A DNA stretch of 64,000 nt from Vibrio sinaloensis (GCF_023195835.1 NZ_CP096199.1:2480001-2544000), one strand, 5' to 3'; counted from the stretch's first letter, positions 27,524 to 38,108 are shown. Notes: generated by a model not told the origin, from the letters alone. Numbers and translations are program-made.

Positions 27524-29148
27524 TAGTGGGAATGCTCCAGTGAACGGTTAACAATGACCAACGGCACTAAACCAACCAACACCAGCAACACCGCGGGCAA
27601 CGCCGCCAGTTCTAGGTGCTCGTCAGAAGCAAAGTTATAGACATAGGTCGCGAGAGTTTCAAAATTGAACGGGCGCAGCAATAGTGCCGCATTCAGCTCT
27701 TTCATCGATTCAATGAACACCAACAATCCGGCAATTAACGCACCACGACGAACCAGAGGCAGATGCACACGCCACAACATTTTGTTGCCATTGCATCCCA
27801 TGGTGCGAGACGCCATATCCAACGAAGGCGACACCTTGCTTAGGCTACTCTCGATACTGCCGATGGCAACCGCGGAAAAACGGACAACCATGGCGAAGAT
27901 AATGGCAAACATCGAGCCAGAGAAAATCAAGCCAGGCCGGCCCCACTCCATCGCTTTCGCAATATCATTGACTAAGTGGTCCATAAACAGCACCGGCACC
28001 ATAACCCCAATCGCCAATACCGTACCCGGCACAGCGTAGCCCATCGCCGATAAACGCATCATCGCCAAACTAGTGCGGCTTGGATTTAAACGTTGGCAGA
28101 AGTTGACCACCAAGGCGACTAGCACGCCGAACAGCGCGGCCGTTAACGAGACATATAGACTATTTAGTGCGTACTCACGAAACTCGCTGGTCCAACTTTG
28201 CGCAAAATACTTGTAGGCGTAGATCAACAGTTGGCCCAACGGGAAAAGAAAAGCCACACACACTAAGCCCCAGCACCAAGTTAATGCCAGCCATTTTTTC
28301 CATCCATGCAACTCATAGCGAAAATCTTCTCGGCTACTAAACTGGTTTTGAAACAACTTTTGCTTGCGACGGCTATAGCGCTCGCTGCTGAGTAGCAAAA
28401 TCACCACCACCAGCATAATGGCCGATATTTTTGCTGCCGCCGTCAGGCTCGAGTAGCCAAGCCAAGTATCGTACACCGCAGTGGTTAAGGTATTGACCGC
28501 AAAGTAACTGACCGTGCCAAAATCTCCCAAGGTTTCCATCGCAACCAGCGATAGCCCGACCGCAATAGATGGGCGCACCAATGGCAGCGAAATACGACGA
28601 AAACTGTCCCACGGTGAGCACTTGAGTAGTCGCGCCGATTGAAGTAGCGAGACGTTTTGTTCCATAAACGCCGCACGACACAATAGATAGACATAAGGAT
28701 AAAGCACTAACGACAAAACGATGATTGCGCCGCTTAAGGTGCGAATGTCAGGAAACCAGTATTCGCCTGGTCCCCAGCCGGTAAGATCGCGGAGCAAAAT
28801 TTGGACTGGGCCGGCAAAATCAAACCAATCGGTAAAAATATATCCGATAATATAGGCCGGCATCGCGAGGGGGAGAACCAACGCCCATTGCAGTACCCGC
28901 TCACCAGGAACGCGGCACATAGCCATGACCCAAGCGGCAGGGATTCCAAGCAGAGTCGACAGCACCATAGTGCCCGTCACCAATACCACGGTATTAAAGG
29001 CGTAAGTTGGCATCACCGTCGACATCAAATGAGAAAACAGCTCATTAGTTTCGCCAACAGCGGTAGTGAATATAGCTAAGATCGGCAAAACCAGTAGCAG
29101 AGCGAGCGCTCCACTACTGGTTTTCCATAGGTAATTTTTTTCTTTCAT
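27523..29148 (-). CDS. fbpB: Ferric iron ABC transporter permease FbpB
   Basis: Large permease of 541 residues made of two homologous halves, each with six helices and an EAA loop (about residues 180-200 and 440-460), as usual for FbpB/SfuB where one chain forms the whole channel. It sits in the inner membrane and receives Fe3+ from FbpA. A 169-base gap with a stem-loop separates it from fbpA, which may lower its expression relative to the binding protein. Confidence 0.93.
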   Translation of the reverse strand: MKEKNYLWKTSSGALALLLVLPILAIFTTAVGETNELFSHLMSTVMPTYAFNTVVLVTGTMVLSTLLGIPAAWVMAMCRVPGERVLQWALVLPLAMPAYIIGYIFTDWFDFAGPVQILLRDLTGWGPGEYWFPDIRTLSGAIIVLSLVLYPYVYLLCRAAFMEQNVSLLQSARLLKCSPWDSFRRISLPLVRPSIAVGLSLVAMETLGDFGTVSYFAVNTLTTAVYDTWLGYSSLTAAAKISAIMLVVVILLLSSERYSRRKQKLFQNQFSSREDFRYELHGWKKWLALTWCWGLVCVAFLFPLGQLLIYAYKYFAQSWTSEFREYALNSLYVSLTAALFGVLVALVVNFCQRLNPSRTSLAMMRLSAMGYAVPGTVLAIGVMVPVLFMDHLVNDIAKAMEWGRPGLIFSGSMFAIIFAMVVRFSAVAIGSIESSLSKVSPSLDMASRTMGCNGNKMLWRVHLPLVRRGALIAGLLVFIESMKELNAALLLRPFNFETLATYVYNFASDEHLELAALPAVLLVLVGLVPLVIVNRSLEHSH

Positions 29149-29250
29149 CGCCTAAATACAACGAGGCTGTATGAAACATAAATGCGTTTGCAAATAAATC
29201 TCATATCCCTTTATTAGATTAAGGGTATTTATACCTGTATAAAACAATAA

Positions 29251-29284
29251 CCTCAAGTAACCCAAATAAAAGAGCGACTTGAGG
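29251..29284 (-). terminator. Stem-loop in the fbpA-fbpB gap
   Basis: CCTCAAGT and ACTTGAGG form a perfect 8-bp stem with an 18-base loop. On the minus strand it is followed by TTATTGTTTT. It may be a partial terminator or attenuator that leaves fbpA more abundant than fbpBC. Confidence 0.6.
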
Positions 29285-29317
29285 CTATGTTAGTTCAGGC
29301 TCGAACCCTTAACAGAA

Positions 29318-30334
29318 TTAAAGGTCGAACTTCACTTCATCAAGTAGCTTGATAGCCGCTTCGTGGTGATCAGAAATGGCATCTAGAGAGATAGTATCTG
29401 CTTTGAATTCACCCCAAGAAGCGACAAGCTCTGAAGGTTTAACGTCTGCTTTTACTGGGTACTCGTAGTTCACTTCTGCGTACATGCTCTGTGCTGTGTT
29501 ACCCGCTAGGAACTCCATAAGCTTCACGGCGTTCTCTTTGTTTGGAGAGTACTTAGCCATCGCCATACCAGAGATGTTTACGTGAGTACCGGTTGTTTCT
29601 TGGTTAGGGAAGTTAATGTAAACCGCATCTGCCCAAGCTTTCTGCTCTTTATCGTTAACCATCTTACCTAGGTAGTAGCTATTACCTAGAGAAACATCAC
29701 ATAGACCTTCTTTGATCGCTTTAACCTGAGCGCGGTCGTTGCCTTGTGGTTTACGAGCTAGGTTTGCTTTCACGCCCTCTAGCCATGCTTTAGTCTCTGC
29801 TTCGCCTTTATGCGCAATCATCGCAGATACGAGAGATACGTTGTATGGGTGCTTACCGCTACGAGTACAGATTTTGCCTTTGAACTCAGGCTTAGCTAGA
29901 TCAGCGTAAGTGAAATCTTCACCTAGGCGGCCAACGCGATCGCGAGATGAGTACACGCTACGAGTACGAGTGGTTAAGGCAAACCATTCGTTGTCTGTGT
30001 CTTGGTACTGGGCTGGGATGTTCTGTTCTAGCACATCACTGTTTACCGCTTGAACCAAGCCTTTTTCTGTTAGTTCAGATAGACGACTAATATCAACGGT
30101 TAGGATAACGTCTGCTGGGCTGTACTCCCCTTCTTGAACAAGCTTCTCTGCAATGCCCGATTTAGCAAACTTAACGTTTACTTTAATTCCCGTTTCTTTA
30201 GTGAACTCGTTGAACATAGGCTCAACAAGGAACGGTTGGCGGTAAGAGTATACGTTCACTTCCTCTGCTGCGAATGCTGCAGAAGGCGCAATTGAAGCAC
30301 AAGCTAGAGCAGAAAGAGTTAGCAGTTTTTTCAT
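29318..30334 (-). CDS. fbpA: Periplasmic ferric iron-binding protein FbpA
   Basis: Solute-binding protein of 338 residues with a clear signal peptide (about 22 residues, ending AAFAA). The mature part begins EEVNVYSYRQP and contains the tyrosine pair used for Fe3+ in this family (GNSYYLG, about residue 220), with another Tyr in EVNYEYPVK. It delivers iron to FbpBC. A Fur-like box overlaps the region just downstream of its promoter. Codon bias is strong, as expected for an abundant periplasmic protein. Confidence 0.95.
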   Translation of the reverse strand: MKKLLTLSALACASIAPSAAFAAEEVNVYSYRQPFLVEPMFNEFTKETGIKVNVKFAKSGIAEKLVQEGEYSPADVILTVDISRLSELTEKGLVQAVNSDVLEQNIPAQYQDTDNEWFALTTRTRSVYSSRDRVGRLGEDFTYADLAKPEFKGKICTRSGKHPYNVSLVSAMIAHKGEAETKAWLEGVKANLARKPQGNDRAQVKAIKEGLCDVSLGNSYYLGKMVNDKEQKAWADAVYINFPNQETTGTHVNISGMAMAKYSPNKENAVKLMEFLAGNTAQSMYAEVNYEYPVKADVKPSELVASWGEFKADTISLDAISDHHEAAIKLLDEVKFDL

Positions 30335-30358
30335 TGGTGCAATCCTTTAATATCGAAA

Positions 30359-30373
30359 TGATAATGTCTATCA
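30359..30373 (-). promoter_or_regulatory. Fur-type box before fbpA
   Basis: TGATAATGTCTATCA matches the 7-1-7 Fur dyad (TGATAAT-N-ATTATCA) at 12 of 14 arm positions. It lies 25 bases upstream of the fbpA start and about 8 bases downstream of the -10 element, a position where bound Fur-Fe would block transcription start. Confidence 0.72.
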
Positions 30374-30381
30374 GTTGCGTT

Positions 30382-30409
30382 ATTATATTCATGTAAGTTT
30401 TGAAAACAA
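30382..30409 (-). promoter_or_regulatory. Sigma-70 promoter of fbpABC
   Basis: On the minus strand TTGTTT (30409-30404), a 16-base spacer and a perfect TATAAT (30387-30382). The Fur-like box follows at once. Confidence 0.65.
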
Positions 30410-30420
30410 TGATGTGAAAC

Positions 30421-30450
30421 AAAAAAACCTGCTCAAATGAGCAGGTTTTT
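30421..30450 (-). terminator. Terminator after amtB
   Basis: ACCTGCTCA-AA-TGAGCAGGT with A-rich and T-rich flanks on both sides, 46 bases after the amtB stop. It isolates the fbpA promoter from read-through. Confidence 0.88.
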
Positions 30451-30495
30451 GATAGTTTTCTTTGTAACTAATTGTTACGTCACAGTTAGAGTAGA

Positions 30496-31725
30496 TTACT
30501 TAACAGTGACAAACTCTGGGTAAGCACCAACACCACAGTCGTGCATGTCCATACCTTCTAGTTCTTCTTCCTCTGTGACACGGATACCGACTGTCGCTTT
30601 TAGTACACCCCATACCACAAGGCTTGCACCAAATACCCAAGCGAAAATAACCGCCGCACCTAGAAGCTGTGCACCAAAGGTAGCGTCACCGTTGCTTAGC
30701 GGCACAACCATTAGGCCGAAGAAACCACATACACCGTGAACTGAGATAGCACCCACTGGATCATCAATCTTAAGCTTGTCTAGACCAACGATGCTAAATA
30801 CTACCAACGCACCAGATACCGCACCGATAGCTACCGAGTAAAGTGGTGATGGTGATAGAGGGTCAGCTGTGATGGCGACAAGGCCAGCTAGCGCACCGTT
30901 AAGAATCATGGTTAGGTCAGCTTTGCCCCAAGTCGTTTTACATACTAGCAGTGCTGCAATCGCGCCTGCTGCTGCTGCTGCGTTAGTGTTGAGGAAGATT
31001 TGACCCACTGCTGTTGCGTTTTCAAAATCCGACACCATTAGTTGCGAACCGCCGTTGAAACCGAACCAACCGAACCAAAGGATAAACGTACCCAATGTGG
31101 CTAGTGGCATGTTTGAACCTTGAATTGGGTAGATTTCGCCGTTCTTACCGTATTTGCCTTTACGAGCACCTAGAAGTAGTACACCTGCTAGTGCCGCTGC
31201 TGCACCTGCCATGTGGACGATACCTGAACCTGCGAAGTCACTAAAACCTGCTTCAGATAGGAAACCGCCGCCCCAAGTCCAGTAGCCTTCCATTGGGTAG
31301 ATGAACGCTGTCAGTACCACTGAGAAGATGAGGAAAGACCATAGCTTCATACGCTCAGCAACGGCACCTGATACTACAGACATTGCTGTTGCAACGAATA
31401 CCACTTGGAAGAAGAAGTCAGACTCTAATGAGTGATCTGCGCCTTCACCTTGAGTGCCAATCAGCGCACCAAATGATGGTAGCCAGCCGCCTTCACCATT
31501 ATCAACATACATGATGTTGTAACCAACAATCAGATACATGGTACAAGCGATTGCGTATAGACAGACGTTCTTAGTCAGTATCTCGGTGGTGTTCTTTGAG
31601 CGAACTAGGCCAGCCTCTAACATGGCGAAACCCGCTGCCATCCACATAACTAACGCACCCGAAATGAGAAAGAAAAAGGTGTCTAGTGCGTAACGTAACT
31701 CGGTTACTGTTGTCGTTAATTCCAT
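30496..31725 (-). CDS. amtB: Ammonium transporter AmtB
   Basis: Inner-membrane ammonium channel, 409 residues, with eleven predicted helices. The two pore histidines appear in SGIVHMAGAAAAL and ISVHGVCGFFG. The protein starts with a short hydrophilic stretch and a helix containing FFLISGALVMWMAAGFAML, characteristic of the Amt family. It is transcribed behind glnK with a 26-base gap; GlnK plugs the channel under nitrogen sufficiency. Confidence 0.96.
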   Translation of the reverse strand: MELTTTVTELRYALDTFFFLISGALVMWMAAGFAMLEAGLVRSKNTTEILTKNVCLYAIACTMYLIVGYNIMYVDNGEGGWLPSFGALIGTQGEGADHSLESDFFFQVVFVATAMSVVSGAVAERMKLWSFLIFSVVLTAFIYPMEGYWTWGGGFLSEAGFSDFAGSGIVHMAGAAAALAGVLLLGARKGKYGKNGEIYPIQGSNMPLATLGTFILWFGWFGFNGGSQLMVSDFENATAVGQIFLNTNAAAAAGAIAALLVCKTTWGKADLTMILNGALAGLVAITADPLSPSPLYSVAIGAVSGALVVFSIVGLDKLKIDDPVGAISVHGVCGFFGLMVVPLSNGDATFGAQLLGAAVIFAWVFGASLVVWGVLKATVGIRVTEEEELEGMDMHDCGVGAYPEFVTVK

Positions 31726-31751
31726 TGTGTTGTCTCCAATCCTTTGAATTC

Positions 31752-32153
<402 letters not shown>

Positions 32154-32209
32154 TTAAGTTATTGTTTTATATTATAAATGTGGTTTTTGTCATGCCTATT
32201 AACAAACAA

Positions 32210-32230
32210 GGCGCACCATTTAGGTGCGCC
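32210..32230 (-). terminator. Terminator after yacL
   Basis: GGCGCACC-ATTTA-GGTGCGCC, a perfect 8-bp stem. On the minus strand it is followed by TTGTTTGTT. Confidence 0.78.
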
Positions 32231-32279
32231 CTGCTCACAATTTTAAGGCAAACTTGTCATCACTCACCATTGGAGTGCA

Positions 32280-32651
32280 TTAGCGGCTAGTCAGGAAGGT
32301 TTTCCATTGCTCGATTAAGGCCTCAAAGTCTTCAATGCCACAGCTTGCTGTGCTTTCGCTGTCATAAAAATCAAACTCGCTGTCGGGGTCCATTTCCTGT
32401 CCATGGGCCAGAACATTCTCTTGAACAATGACTTCATCTTCTTGAATATTCAGCGATATTTCTGCCCCCTCTAACACGTGTTCCTGTTGAGGATTGCGGC
32501 GAGCGTCCTGAATGAGGCGCTCTACTTGTTCGATTTTTTGCCAATCTTTACTGATTTCTTCTTGTAACCATCGAGCGACAATTTCATGCCCCATACTGGA
32601 CTTCACGTAGTATTCGCCCATTAAGGTATTACGAATAAATTCAAATTCCAT
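32280..32651 (-). CDS. yacL: YacL/UPF0231 family protein
   Basis: Acidic cytoplasmic protein of 123 residues. It begins MEFEFIRNTLMGEYYVK with conserved SMGHEIVARWL, as in E. coli YacL, whose gene also neighbours acnB. Function is unknown. GAGGTG lies six bases before the start. The heptamer array at 32705 sits in its leader region, about 54 bases upstream of the start codon, so changes in copy number could move upstream promoter elements. Confidence 0.88.
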   Translation of the reverse strand: MEFEFIRNTLMGEYYVKSSMGHEIVARWLQEEISKDWQKIEQVERLIQDARRNPQQEHVLEGAEISLNIQEDEVIVQENVLAHGQEMDPDSEFDFYDSESTASCGIEDFEALIEQWKTFLTSR

Positions 32652-32704
32652 CGGGCACCTCTATCATATACACCGAATTCAACCGCGCGGCAGTATACAG
32701 AAAC

Positions 32705-32791
32705 GAGTGGCGAGTGGCGAGTGGCGAGTGGCGAGTGGCGAGTGGCGAGTGGCGAGTGGCGAGTGGCGAGTGGCGAGTGGCGAGTGGCGAG
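32705..32791. repeat. 7-bp tandem array, 12 copies of GAGTGGC
   Basis: Twelve perfect units from 32705 to 32788, then a partial GAG. It lies between the acnB terminator and yacL. The unit length is not a multiple of three, so the array is open in all frames of one strand only as a repeating 7-residue peptide (SPLATRH); no gene needs it. The same unit recurs at 62682. Confidence 0.97.
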
Positions 32792-32874
32792 AAGATTATC
32801 TCTGTTCAGGGACAAGTCCTGTCAACGCAATGAAGACTTAAGGCGCTATCCACTACTGCCCATCGCTCGAAGGA

Positions 32875-32907
32875 CGAAAAAAAGCGCCCACCGATTGGTG
32901 GGCGCTT
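32875..32907 (-). terminator. Terminator after acnB
   Basis: AAGCGCCCACC-GATT-GGTGGGCGCTT, an 11-bp stem followed on the minus strand by a run of T. Confidence 0.9.
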
Positions 32908-32935
32908 ATCAGACTAATCGTTTTTCAGGCTTGCT

Positions 32936-35524
32936 TTACGCTGGCTCTTGGAAAATCACTTGATCGGCTTTCTTAGTGTACTGATCCATACGATGGAAGT
33001 TGAGGTAACGGTAGGTATCGGCTGCCGTTGCATCAATTTGGTCCATGTACGCTAGGTACTCTTCCTTAGTCGGAATCTTACCAAGAATGGCACCGACTGC
33101 CGCAAGTTCGGCTGACGATAGGTAAACATTAGCACCGGTACCCAGACGGTTCGGGAAGTTACGTGTTGACGTAGACATTACCGTCGCTTTATCGGCAACA
33201 CGTGCTTGGTTACCCATACACAATGAACATCCTGGCGTTTCAATGCGTACCCCAGCGCGGCCGTAAATACCGTAGTAACCTTCTTCAGTTAGCTGGTCAC
33301 GGTCCATCTTCGTTGGCGGCGCCACCCAAAGACGAGTATCCAGCGAACCACCCCATTTTTCAAGCAGCTTACCGGCTGCGCGGAAGTGACCAATGTTGGT
33401 CATACAAGAGCCGATAAACACTTCATCGATTTGAGTGCCCTGAACTTCAGACAGCAAACGAGCGTCGTCTGGGTCGTTTGGCGCACACAAGATTGGTTCG
33501 TTGATTTCAGCTAGGTCGATCTCTATGATGTGCGCGTATTCCGCATCCGCGTCCGCTTCCATCAACTCAGGGTTAGCGAGCCACTCTTGCATCGCAGTAA
33601 TACGACGCTCGATAGTACGGCGGTCACCGTAACCCTCTGAAATCATCCACTTAAGCATAGTGATGTTCGAGTTTAGATACTCTTCAACAGACTCTTGAGA
33701 CAGCTTAACCGTACAACCTGCCGCACTGCGCTCAGCAGAAGCGTCAGACAGTTCGAATGCCTGCTCAACAGTGAGGTGCTCAACCCCTTCAATCTCTAGC
33801 ACACGACCAGAGAATTCGTTGATTTTGCCCGCTTTCTCAACCGTCAGTAGACCTTGTTGGATTGCGTAATAAGGGATTGCATGGACCAAATCACGTAGGG
33901 TGATACCAGGCTGCATTTCACCTTTAAAGCGCACCAAAATGGACTCAGGCATATCCAGAGGCATAACGCCCGTTGCTGCAGCGAATGCGACTAGGCCCGA
34001 GCCTGCTGGGAATGAAATACCCAGAGGGAAACGAGTATGCGAGTCGCCACCGGTACCGACGGTATCAGGAAGCAGCATACGGTTTAGCCATGAGTGAATC
34101 ACGCCGTCACCTGGGCGAAGCGATACACCGCCACGGTTCATAATGAAATCCGGTAGCGTGTGGTGAGTATTCACGTCAACAGGTTTTGGATAAGCAGAGG
34201 TGTGACAGAAAGATTGCATCACTAGGTCGGCAGAGAAGCCAAGACAAGCAAGGTCTTTCAGCTCATCACGCGTCATCGGACCGGTAGTATCTTGAGAGCC
34301 GACAGTGGTCATTTTCGGTTCGCAGTATTGACCTGCACGAACGCCTTCAACACCACAGGCTTTACCGACCATCTTCTGCGCTAGGGTGTAACCTTTTGTT
34401 GATGCTGTAGGATCAACAGGCTTAGCAAATAGATCTGTCTCTTCAAGACCGAGTGAGGTGCGAGCGCGGCTGGTTAAACCACGACCGATGATCAATGGGA
34501 TACGACCACCAGCGCGTACTTCATCTAGCAGCACTTTGCTCAATTCAAAGGTAGAGATGACTTCGCCATCTTTACGCACCACACCTTCATATGGGTAAAT
34601 ATCAATCACATCACCCATATTCATTTTTTGTACATCCAGCTCGATAGGCAGCGCACCTGAATCTTCCATTGTGTTGTAGAAGATAGGCGCGATCTTACCA
34701 CCTAGACAGATACCGCCAGTGCGCTTGTTAGGCACATAAGGGATATCTTCACCCATGAACCATAGCACTGAGTTAGTCGCAGATTTACGAGAAGAACCCG
34801 TACCGACAACATCGCCAACATAGGCAAGCGGAATGCCGTCTTTTTGCAACTCTTCGATTTGAGTAATCGGACCAACACTACCTGGCTGATCTGGATTAAT
34901 GCCGTCACGTTCCATTTTTAGCATCGCTTTCGCATGCACTGGAATATCAGGGCGAGACCACGCATCAGGAGCAGGCGACAGGTCATCGGTGTTGGTTTCA
35001 CCGGTCACTTTGAAGACTTTAACGGTAATTTTTTCCGCGACTTTCTCTTTAGCCGTAAACCACTCGGCATCCGCCCATGATTGCAACACTTGCTGGGCGT
35101 AGCTATTACCGGCTTTGGCTTTCTCTTCAACATCGTAGAAAGCATCAAACATCAACAGTGTATGAGATAGGGCTTTAACAGAGATAGGGGCGAGTTCAGC
35201 GTCATCAAGCAGTTCAACCAATGGCGCGATGTTGTAACCACCTTGCATAGTACCAAGCAGTTGCGCTGCTTTTTCACGGCTAACCAGTGGCGATGTCACT
35301 TCACCTTTAGCAACCGCAGTAAGAAAACCTGCTTTAACGTATGCGGCTTCATCAACACCTGGTGGGATACGGTTCTCGAGTAGGTCAAGAATAAACGCTT
35401 CTTCACCTTGAGGGGGATTTTTAAGAAGTTCAACTAGGCCAGCGGTTTGCTCAGCGTCTAGTGGTTTTGGTACAACTCCTTCAGCAGCACGCTCTTCGAC
35501 GTGTTTACGATAGGCTTCAAGCAC
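32936..35524 (-). CDS. acnB: Aconitate hydratase B
   Basis: Tricarboxylic acid cycle enzyme, 862 residues, that interconverts citrate and isocitrate with a [4Fe-4S] cluster. The N-terminal HEAT-like domain unique to AcnB is present (residues 1-160), followed by the swivelling domain and the three catalytic domains. Cluster cysteines appear in [10 protein letters not shown] and [11 protein letters not shown]. The final residues drift from the E. coli sequence, as usual. Without iron, AcnB in E. coli binds mRNA; this is family knowledge, not seen here. A strong terminator follows. Confidence 0.97.
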   Translation of the reverse strand: MLEAYRKHVEERAAEGVVPKPLDAEQTAGLVELLKNPPQGEEAFILDLLENRIPPGVDEAAYVKAGFLTAVAKGEVTSPLVSREKAAQLLGTMQGGYNIAPLVELLDDAELAPISVKALSHTLLMFDAFYDVEEKAKAGNSYAQQVLQSWADAEWFTAKEKVAEKITVKVFKVTGETNTDDLSPAPDAWSRPDIPVHAKAMLKMERDGINPDQPGSVGPITQIEELQKDGIPLAYVGDVVGTGSSRKSATNSVLWFMGEDIPYVPNKRTGGICLGGKIAPIFYNTMEDSGALPIELDVQKMNMGDVIDIYPYEGVVRKDGEVISTFELSKVLLDEVRAGGRIPLIIGRGLTSRARTSLGLEETDLFAKPVDPTASTKGYTLAQKMVGKACGVEGVRAGQYCEPKMTTVGSQDTTGPMTRDELKDLACLGFSADLVMQSFCHTSAYPKPVDVNTHHTLPDFIMNRGGVSLRPGDGVIHSWLNRMLLPDTVGTGGDSHTRFPLGISFPAGSGLVAFAAATGVMPLDMPESILVRFKGEMQPGITLRDLVHAIPYYAIQQGLLTVEKAGKINEFSGRVLEIEGVEHLTVEQAFELSDASAERSAAGCTVKLSQESVEEYLNSNITMLKWMISEGYGDRRTIERRITAMQEWLANPELMEADADAEYAHIIEIDLAEINEPILCAPNDPDDARLLSEVQGTQIDEVFIGSCMTNIGHFRAAGKLLEKWGGSLDTRLWVAPPTKMDRDQLTEEGYYGIYGRAGVRIETPGCSLCMGNQARVADKATVMSTSTRNFPNRLGTGANVYLSSAELAAVGAILGKIPTKEEYLAYMDQIDATAADTYRYLNFHRMDQYTKKADQVIFQEPA

Positions 35525-35822
35525 GACTTTTTCCTCTCATTGCGGTTCCTCCCTTTTATTACTTAGTTATTCAGAAAATAAGGGAGTGAACATCCTTGGA
35601 AACTTGGCTCTCCATGCCATATTTTTCATTCAATGCTGACTGAGAAACAGTGCCAGAGAGGCCAAACTGTGGGCGGTAGAATAGCAAATTTAACCTTAAA
35701 TTAAAATCTCATCACTTTGACCAACATAGCAACTTAAGACTAAAGTTCTATGATTTTGTTCGCTAATTTCCGTCATTTCTCCTGTTAGTCTCGCTTAGCA
35801 ACAAGCAAAATGTTAACCATGT
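35525..35822 (-). promoter_or_regulatory. 298-base leader region of acnB
   Basis: AT-rich DNA between the patatin gene and acnB, both leftward. It should contain the acnB promoter. TTTAATTTAAGGTTAAAT near 35690-35707 (minus strand) is loosely like an ArcA site, which would fit a TCA gene, but the match is weak. No clear terminator for the patatin gene is seen. Confidence 0.4.
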
Positions 35823-38108
35823 TTACTTGAACGTGGTGCCGATAATCAAATAAAACGAGGCATAATTGTGTTCAGTACGACCATAGCCGAGCATGATTGG
35901 ACCTATCGGCGAATCAACCCCAGCAAACAGTGAACCCGCTGCATAAAGCGGTGCATCATGTAGGGCAATATCGGGGTCAGACCACACGCCGCCATATTCC
36001 AGCGATGCACCGACATAAAAAGGCGAGGTGAATAAGCCAAAGTCATTGTCAAACCAGCGGTAACGATAGACGAGACTACCAAAGACTTTGTTCTGGCCGA
36101 CCAAACTATTGCGTGGAATGCCAGACAGATGTTGGAACCCACCGATTTCTTTCGGGTTGATCGGCACAGACGAGTTTTTGCTGGTTACCAAGCCGGCATC
36201 GACATTTGCGACCAAAGTATGGCGTGAAAAGGTCGTAGCCGCGATCACTTTAGCGCCCAACTCATAAGAAGTGTCTTGGTCGCTCTGTTCAATAAGGTCG
36301 GTATCACCGACACTTTCATCATGAGTCACTAGGTACTCAAGGTCGAGATAGAAACCACGACGCGGAAAACTAAAGTTATCTAATGTATCAATACGATAGT
36401 TAGCAAAAGCGCCAAAACGACGAAACTGGACGTCACCTAGGCTCGGTAAGGTTGAAAATTGCCCATCGCCATCGGTATAACGTAACCCGGTTTTAAAACG
36501 ACGCCACAGCGTATCTTGGTATCCTAGCGCCCATTCAGCGACCCATTCACTGTAGGTAATCGGGATATAGTCTCGCGCAGCACTTAAACTGGTGTCATCA
36601 AAGCCATTGATCGGCGCATTGCGTCGCTCTTTACTGTAGTGCAGATCGAGTGTGGTAAAGGTTTTTTGACTAGAGAAAAACGGCGTATAGAACTCGGCTT
36701 GAACTAGCTTATCGGTGCCAATCTCAACATTGGTTCGTAACTCAGCCCCATGGCTGTTGAGGTTGGTAAAATTGGCCGATGCGCCTATCGAGTATTGACT
36801 GTCTGTCGTAAAGTCATCTTCAAGAAAAAAACGAAAGTTGAGATAGTTAGGCCCCCAAGACTTCTCGTTGACATCAACAACAAGCGTATCTTGACCTTCA
36901 ATCACATCATAGCGATAAGTCACTAACTCAAAACGGTCGAGCGCGTAGAGGTTTTGCACGCTCTGTTCCACTTGCTCGAGTGAGTACTGCTGGCCAGCGA
37001 CCAGACCTAGTCTTTTTTCCAGTAATTTCTGTGAATAGTGGCTGTGGTTGTTAATGATAAGCCGTTCGATCGGAATCTCATCACCATAACGAAGTTTACG
37101 ACGCGCATCCTCTTTGGCATCGATATATGTTTGGTAGTCCGCCATGCTCATTTGCAACTGGGAAAGCTGGTCTTTATTGTCCATCGCGGTTTGATAGCCG
37201 GTAGCAAACGCCTGAGGCATTTTGTCAAACTCGGTGGTTTCCATACTCCCCACTTCAGGACGTAAGAAAATGTCCTCTTCAGTCAACAATTTAGCCTGGT
37301 TATTGGTGGTACTGCGAACTAAATAATTAGACAACTGATCGGCGACGGTGAACAGATTGGTAAAGTCCTCAGCGTTTTTGTACTCGGTACTAATATCAAC
37401 CGCTATCACAACATCAGCGCCCATCGCAAGGGCGACATCGACCGGCATGTTATTGGTCACACCACCATCGACCAACATACGCTCACCGAGTTGATATGGA
37501 GGCAAGGCTCCCGGAACCGACATACTCGCCATCATAGCGTCAATCAAATAACCGTTATCGAGCACAACTGGCTCAAGGTGAATAATGTCTGTAGCGACCG
37601 CACGATATGGTATAACCAAATCGTCGAAAGAGTCGAATGGAGGCAGGTTGCCGGTGGTTTCACGCAACAAGGTCAGCATGCCTTGGCCTTGAACGATACC
37701 GCGTTTACCTCTCACGCCGTTGAGCCCGAAACCAAGATCCGCAGTCAGTTGATAGCGATCCTCATACTCTTTGTCTTGGACTTTACGTTGGCTTCGGTCA
37801 ACCCGGTCACGGTAACCGCTATTCCAGTCGACAGTCTCAATAAATGATTCGATTTCACTCGCACTCATGCCCGTTGCGTACAAACCACCGACGTAAGCGC
37901 CCATACTGGTCCCGGTAATAATATCAACCGGCACTCTCAACTCTTCGAGCGCTTTTAGTACCCCAATATGGGCAGCGCCTTTAGCCCCACCGCCGGCCAA
38001 TACCAATGCCACTTTGGGCCTTGGTTCAACTTGCGTATCGCTCAAAGTCGCAGCGTGGATAACACTGCTGGCGAGAATGCTTAACAGCAATATGGCCATT
38101 TTTTTCAC
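35823..38108 (-). CDS. Patatin-like phospholipase with outer-membrane barrel (type Vd autotransporter)
   Basis: Secreted lipase of 761 residues. After a signal peptide (about 19 residues) comes a patatin domain with the oxyanion glycines LAGGGAKGAAHIG, the nucleophile serine in GTSMGAYVG and the catalytic aspartate in LVDGGVTNNMP. A POTRA-like segment (about 335-415) and a 16-strand BamA/TpsB-type barrel to the C-terminus follow. This is the PlpD/RssA-like arrangement, where the barrel carries the lipase across the outer membrane. All catalytic residues are present, so it should be active. It lies 85 bases upstream of nothing but acnB and behind mrcB, with no functional link evident. Confidence 0.92.
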   Translation of the reverse strand: MKKMAILLLSILASSVIHAATLSDTQVEPRPKVALVLAGGGAKGAAHIGVLKALEELRVPVDIITGTSMGAYVGGLYATGMSASEIESFIETVDWNSGYRDRVDRSQRKVQDKEYEDRYQLTADLGFGLNGVRGKRGIVQGQGMLTLLRETTGNLPPFDSFDDLVIPYRAVATDIIHLEPVVLDNGYLIDAMMASMSVPGALPPYQLGERMLVDGGVTNNMPVDVALAMGADVVIAVDISTEYKNAEDFTNLFTVADQLSNYLVRSTTNNQAKLLTEEDIFLRPEVGSMETTEFDKMPQAFATGYQTAMDNKDQLSQLQMSMADYQTYIDAKEDARRKLRYGDEIPIERLIINNHSHYSQKLLEKRLGLVAGQQYSLEQVEQSVQNLYALDRFELVTYRYDVIEGQDTLVVDVNEKSWGPNYLNFRFFLEDDFTTDSQYSIGASANFTNLNSHGAELRTNVEIGTDKLVQAEFYTPFFSSQKTFTTLDLHYSKERRNAPINGFDDTSLSAARDYIPITYSEWVAEWALGYQDTLWRRFKTGLRYTDGDGQFSTLPSLGDVQFRRFGAFANYRIDTLDNFSFPRRGFYLDLEYLVTHDESVGDTDLIEQSDQDTSYELGAKVIAATTFSRHTLVANVDAGLVTSKNSSVPINPKEIGGFQHLSGIPRNSLVGQNKVFGSLVYRYRWFDNDFGLFTSPFYVGASLEYGGVWSDPDIALHDAPLYAAGSLFAGVDSPIGPIMLGYGRTEHNYASFYLIIGTTFK

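Noticed and set aside
35696..35776. 26-codon minus-strand frame after AGGAG in the acnB leader region
   Set aside because: Spacing from AGGAG to ATG is only 2 bases and the peptide has no distinctive features; could be chance.
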